From positions 10,641-61,051 of the forward strand of contig JAFLTJ010000004.1 of the NCBI GenBank assembly GCA_022510465.1: a DNA stretch of 50,411 nucleotides. The letters are read 5' to 3'. Origin of the DNA: Muribaculaceae bacterium. GTDB lineage: Bacteria; Bacteroidota; Bacteroidia; Bacteroidales; Muribaculaceae. The translations under genes were made by a program, and so were the position numbers. The notes under the pieces are model-generated. The model had not been told where the DNA came from, searched no databases, and was given only the letters and a program-made list of their open reading frames with translations. This document shows positions 49,992 to 50,411 of this stretch, one piece after another (the stretch's first letter is position 1; each line of letters opens with the position of its first letter).

Positions 49992-50204
49992 ACGGTCCAT
50001 GGCACGGTAACCGATGGCCTCGGCAATGTGGTGTTGCCTGATGGGAGCGTTCACGGCGGTCCGCAGCGCCTCTTCTGACGCCGAGGTGAAGTCGAGGTCG
50101 GGATGGCACGCGGCGTAGTCAAGGTCGGCTATTGTGCGGGCCACACGGAGAATGCGGTTGTAGGCGCGGGCGGACATCTGAAATGGCGCGCGGTAACGGG
50201 CGAG
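49992..50204 (-). pseudogene. C-terminal fragment of a ComM/YifB-type Mg-chelatase-like ATPase
   Basis: About 70 codons match the C-terminal Mg_chelatase domain of ComM: SARAYNRILRVARTIADL, then HIAEAIGYRAMDR. The AAA+ and Lon-like parts are missing, no start codon suits it, and the natural stop after the MDR step is lost: the frame reads on through the promoter into the Bro-N remnant. An intact ComM is about 510 residues. The 5' break abuts the stop of the neighbouring ATPase gene in the same frame. Confidence 0.7.
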
Positions 50205-50411
50205 TCAGCGGGATATGCCAAATATCTCCCATGGCACGACAATCCCATTGGAAGTTTTGTATTGCCGAGATCCATTATAAACAACAAAATTGTGGTTTAC
50301 TGAATTTTTGGATAAAGCACTCCACTTTATAAGTCCCTTGAAATAATCTGATGAGTAGGTCTGTCCGGATTTGATTTCATATGCTTTTCTACTGCCGTTT
50401 TCATAGTCTAT
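50205..50411 (-). CDS. C-terminus of a DUF4143-type AAA+ ATPase (partial at window edge)
   Basis: The last 68 codons of a gene running off the right edge. The reading YEIKSGQTYSSDYFKGLIKW followed by VVYNGSRQYKTSNGIVVPWE fits the C-terminal DUF4143 (nuclease-like) domain of the AAA ATPases that are abundant and repeated in gut Bacteroidales genomes. The stop TGA is at 50205-50207. Immediately downstream, in the same frame, lies the ComM fragment, which suggests this gene or its carrier inserted into comM. Confidence 0.65.
   Translation of the reverse strand: MDYENGSRKAYEIKSGQTYSSDYFKGLIKWSALSKNSVNHNFVVYNGSRQYKTSNGIVVPWEIFGISR

Overview
The window looks like a chromosome segment from a gut-type Bacteroidales, most likely a Muribaculaceae relative. 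That placement is inferred from family content, since no rRNA marker is present. Supporting signs are the Bacteroidetes promoter signature (a TAnnTTTG -7 box, often followed almost at once by the start codon), the near absence of Shine-Dalgarno sites, a SusC/SusD pair, a folP-cdaA pair, PorT-like and LysM envelope proteins, and a Prevotella/Muribaculaceae-style secreted-protein tail.

Region by region. Bases 0.1-5.0 kb (+) hold a tight run gltX-waaA-argR-argC-like-WG repeat protein. Bases 5.0-9.7 kb hold a DAACS symporter (-), then an NSS symporter, a small membrane protein, folP and the c-di-AMP synthase cdaA (+). A tRNA-Lys(CTT) with its own promoter and terminator follows (-). Bases 10.1-14.2 kb (+) hold a YfhO-like membrane protein, a shortened methyltransferase-like protein and xerD. 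Bases 14.2-16.6 kb (-) hold a PorT-like barrel and a LysM/periplasmic-binding protein. Bases 16.7-23.4 kb hold a HEAT/AlkD-like protein, an EamA transporter, an OmpA-like lipoprotein, holA, an HsdR-N nuclease-fold protein, a DUF4831 protein and the NAD(P)HX repair enzyme. Bases 23.6-29.1 kb (-) are a SusC/SusD/lipoprotein uptake operon. A promoter-hairpin-small ORF-terminator unit (29.6-29.9 kb) precedes folB-EamA, three tandem FKBP isomerases and manC (+). Bases 34.9-40.3 kb (-) hold queF-queC-DUF5715-AsmA. A secreted protein (+) and a DJ-1/PL10 pectate lyase pair (-) follow.

From about 43.9 kb to the end the content becomes accessory: unrecognised membrane proteins and lipoproteins, a decayed group II intron end, an exact 19-bp direct repeat 1.4 kb apart, and a transmembrane Ser/Thr kinase overlapping a DNA-binding-like partner gene. 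At the right edge three gene remnants lie in one reading frame: a DUF4143-type ATPase C-terminus, a ComM C-terminus and a Bro-N antirepressor N-terminus.

The two most unusual points are these. (1) The ArgC homologue after argR has lost the catalytic cysteine and other active-site motifs but keeps an intact frame and a conserved C-terminus; its ArgR partner also carries an altered arginine-binding motif. (2) The kinase/HTH module is driven by a good promoter that first reads through a Bro-N remnant overlapping the HTH start.
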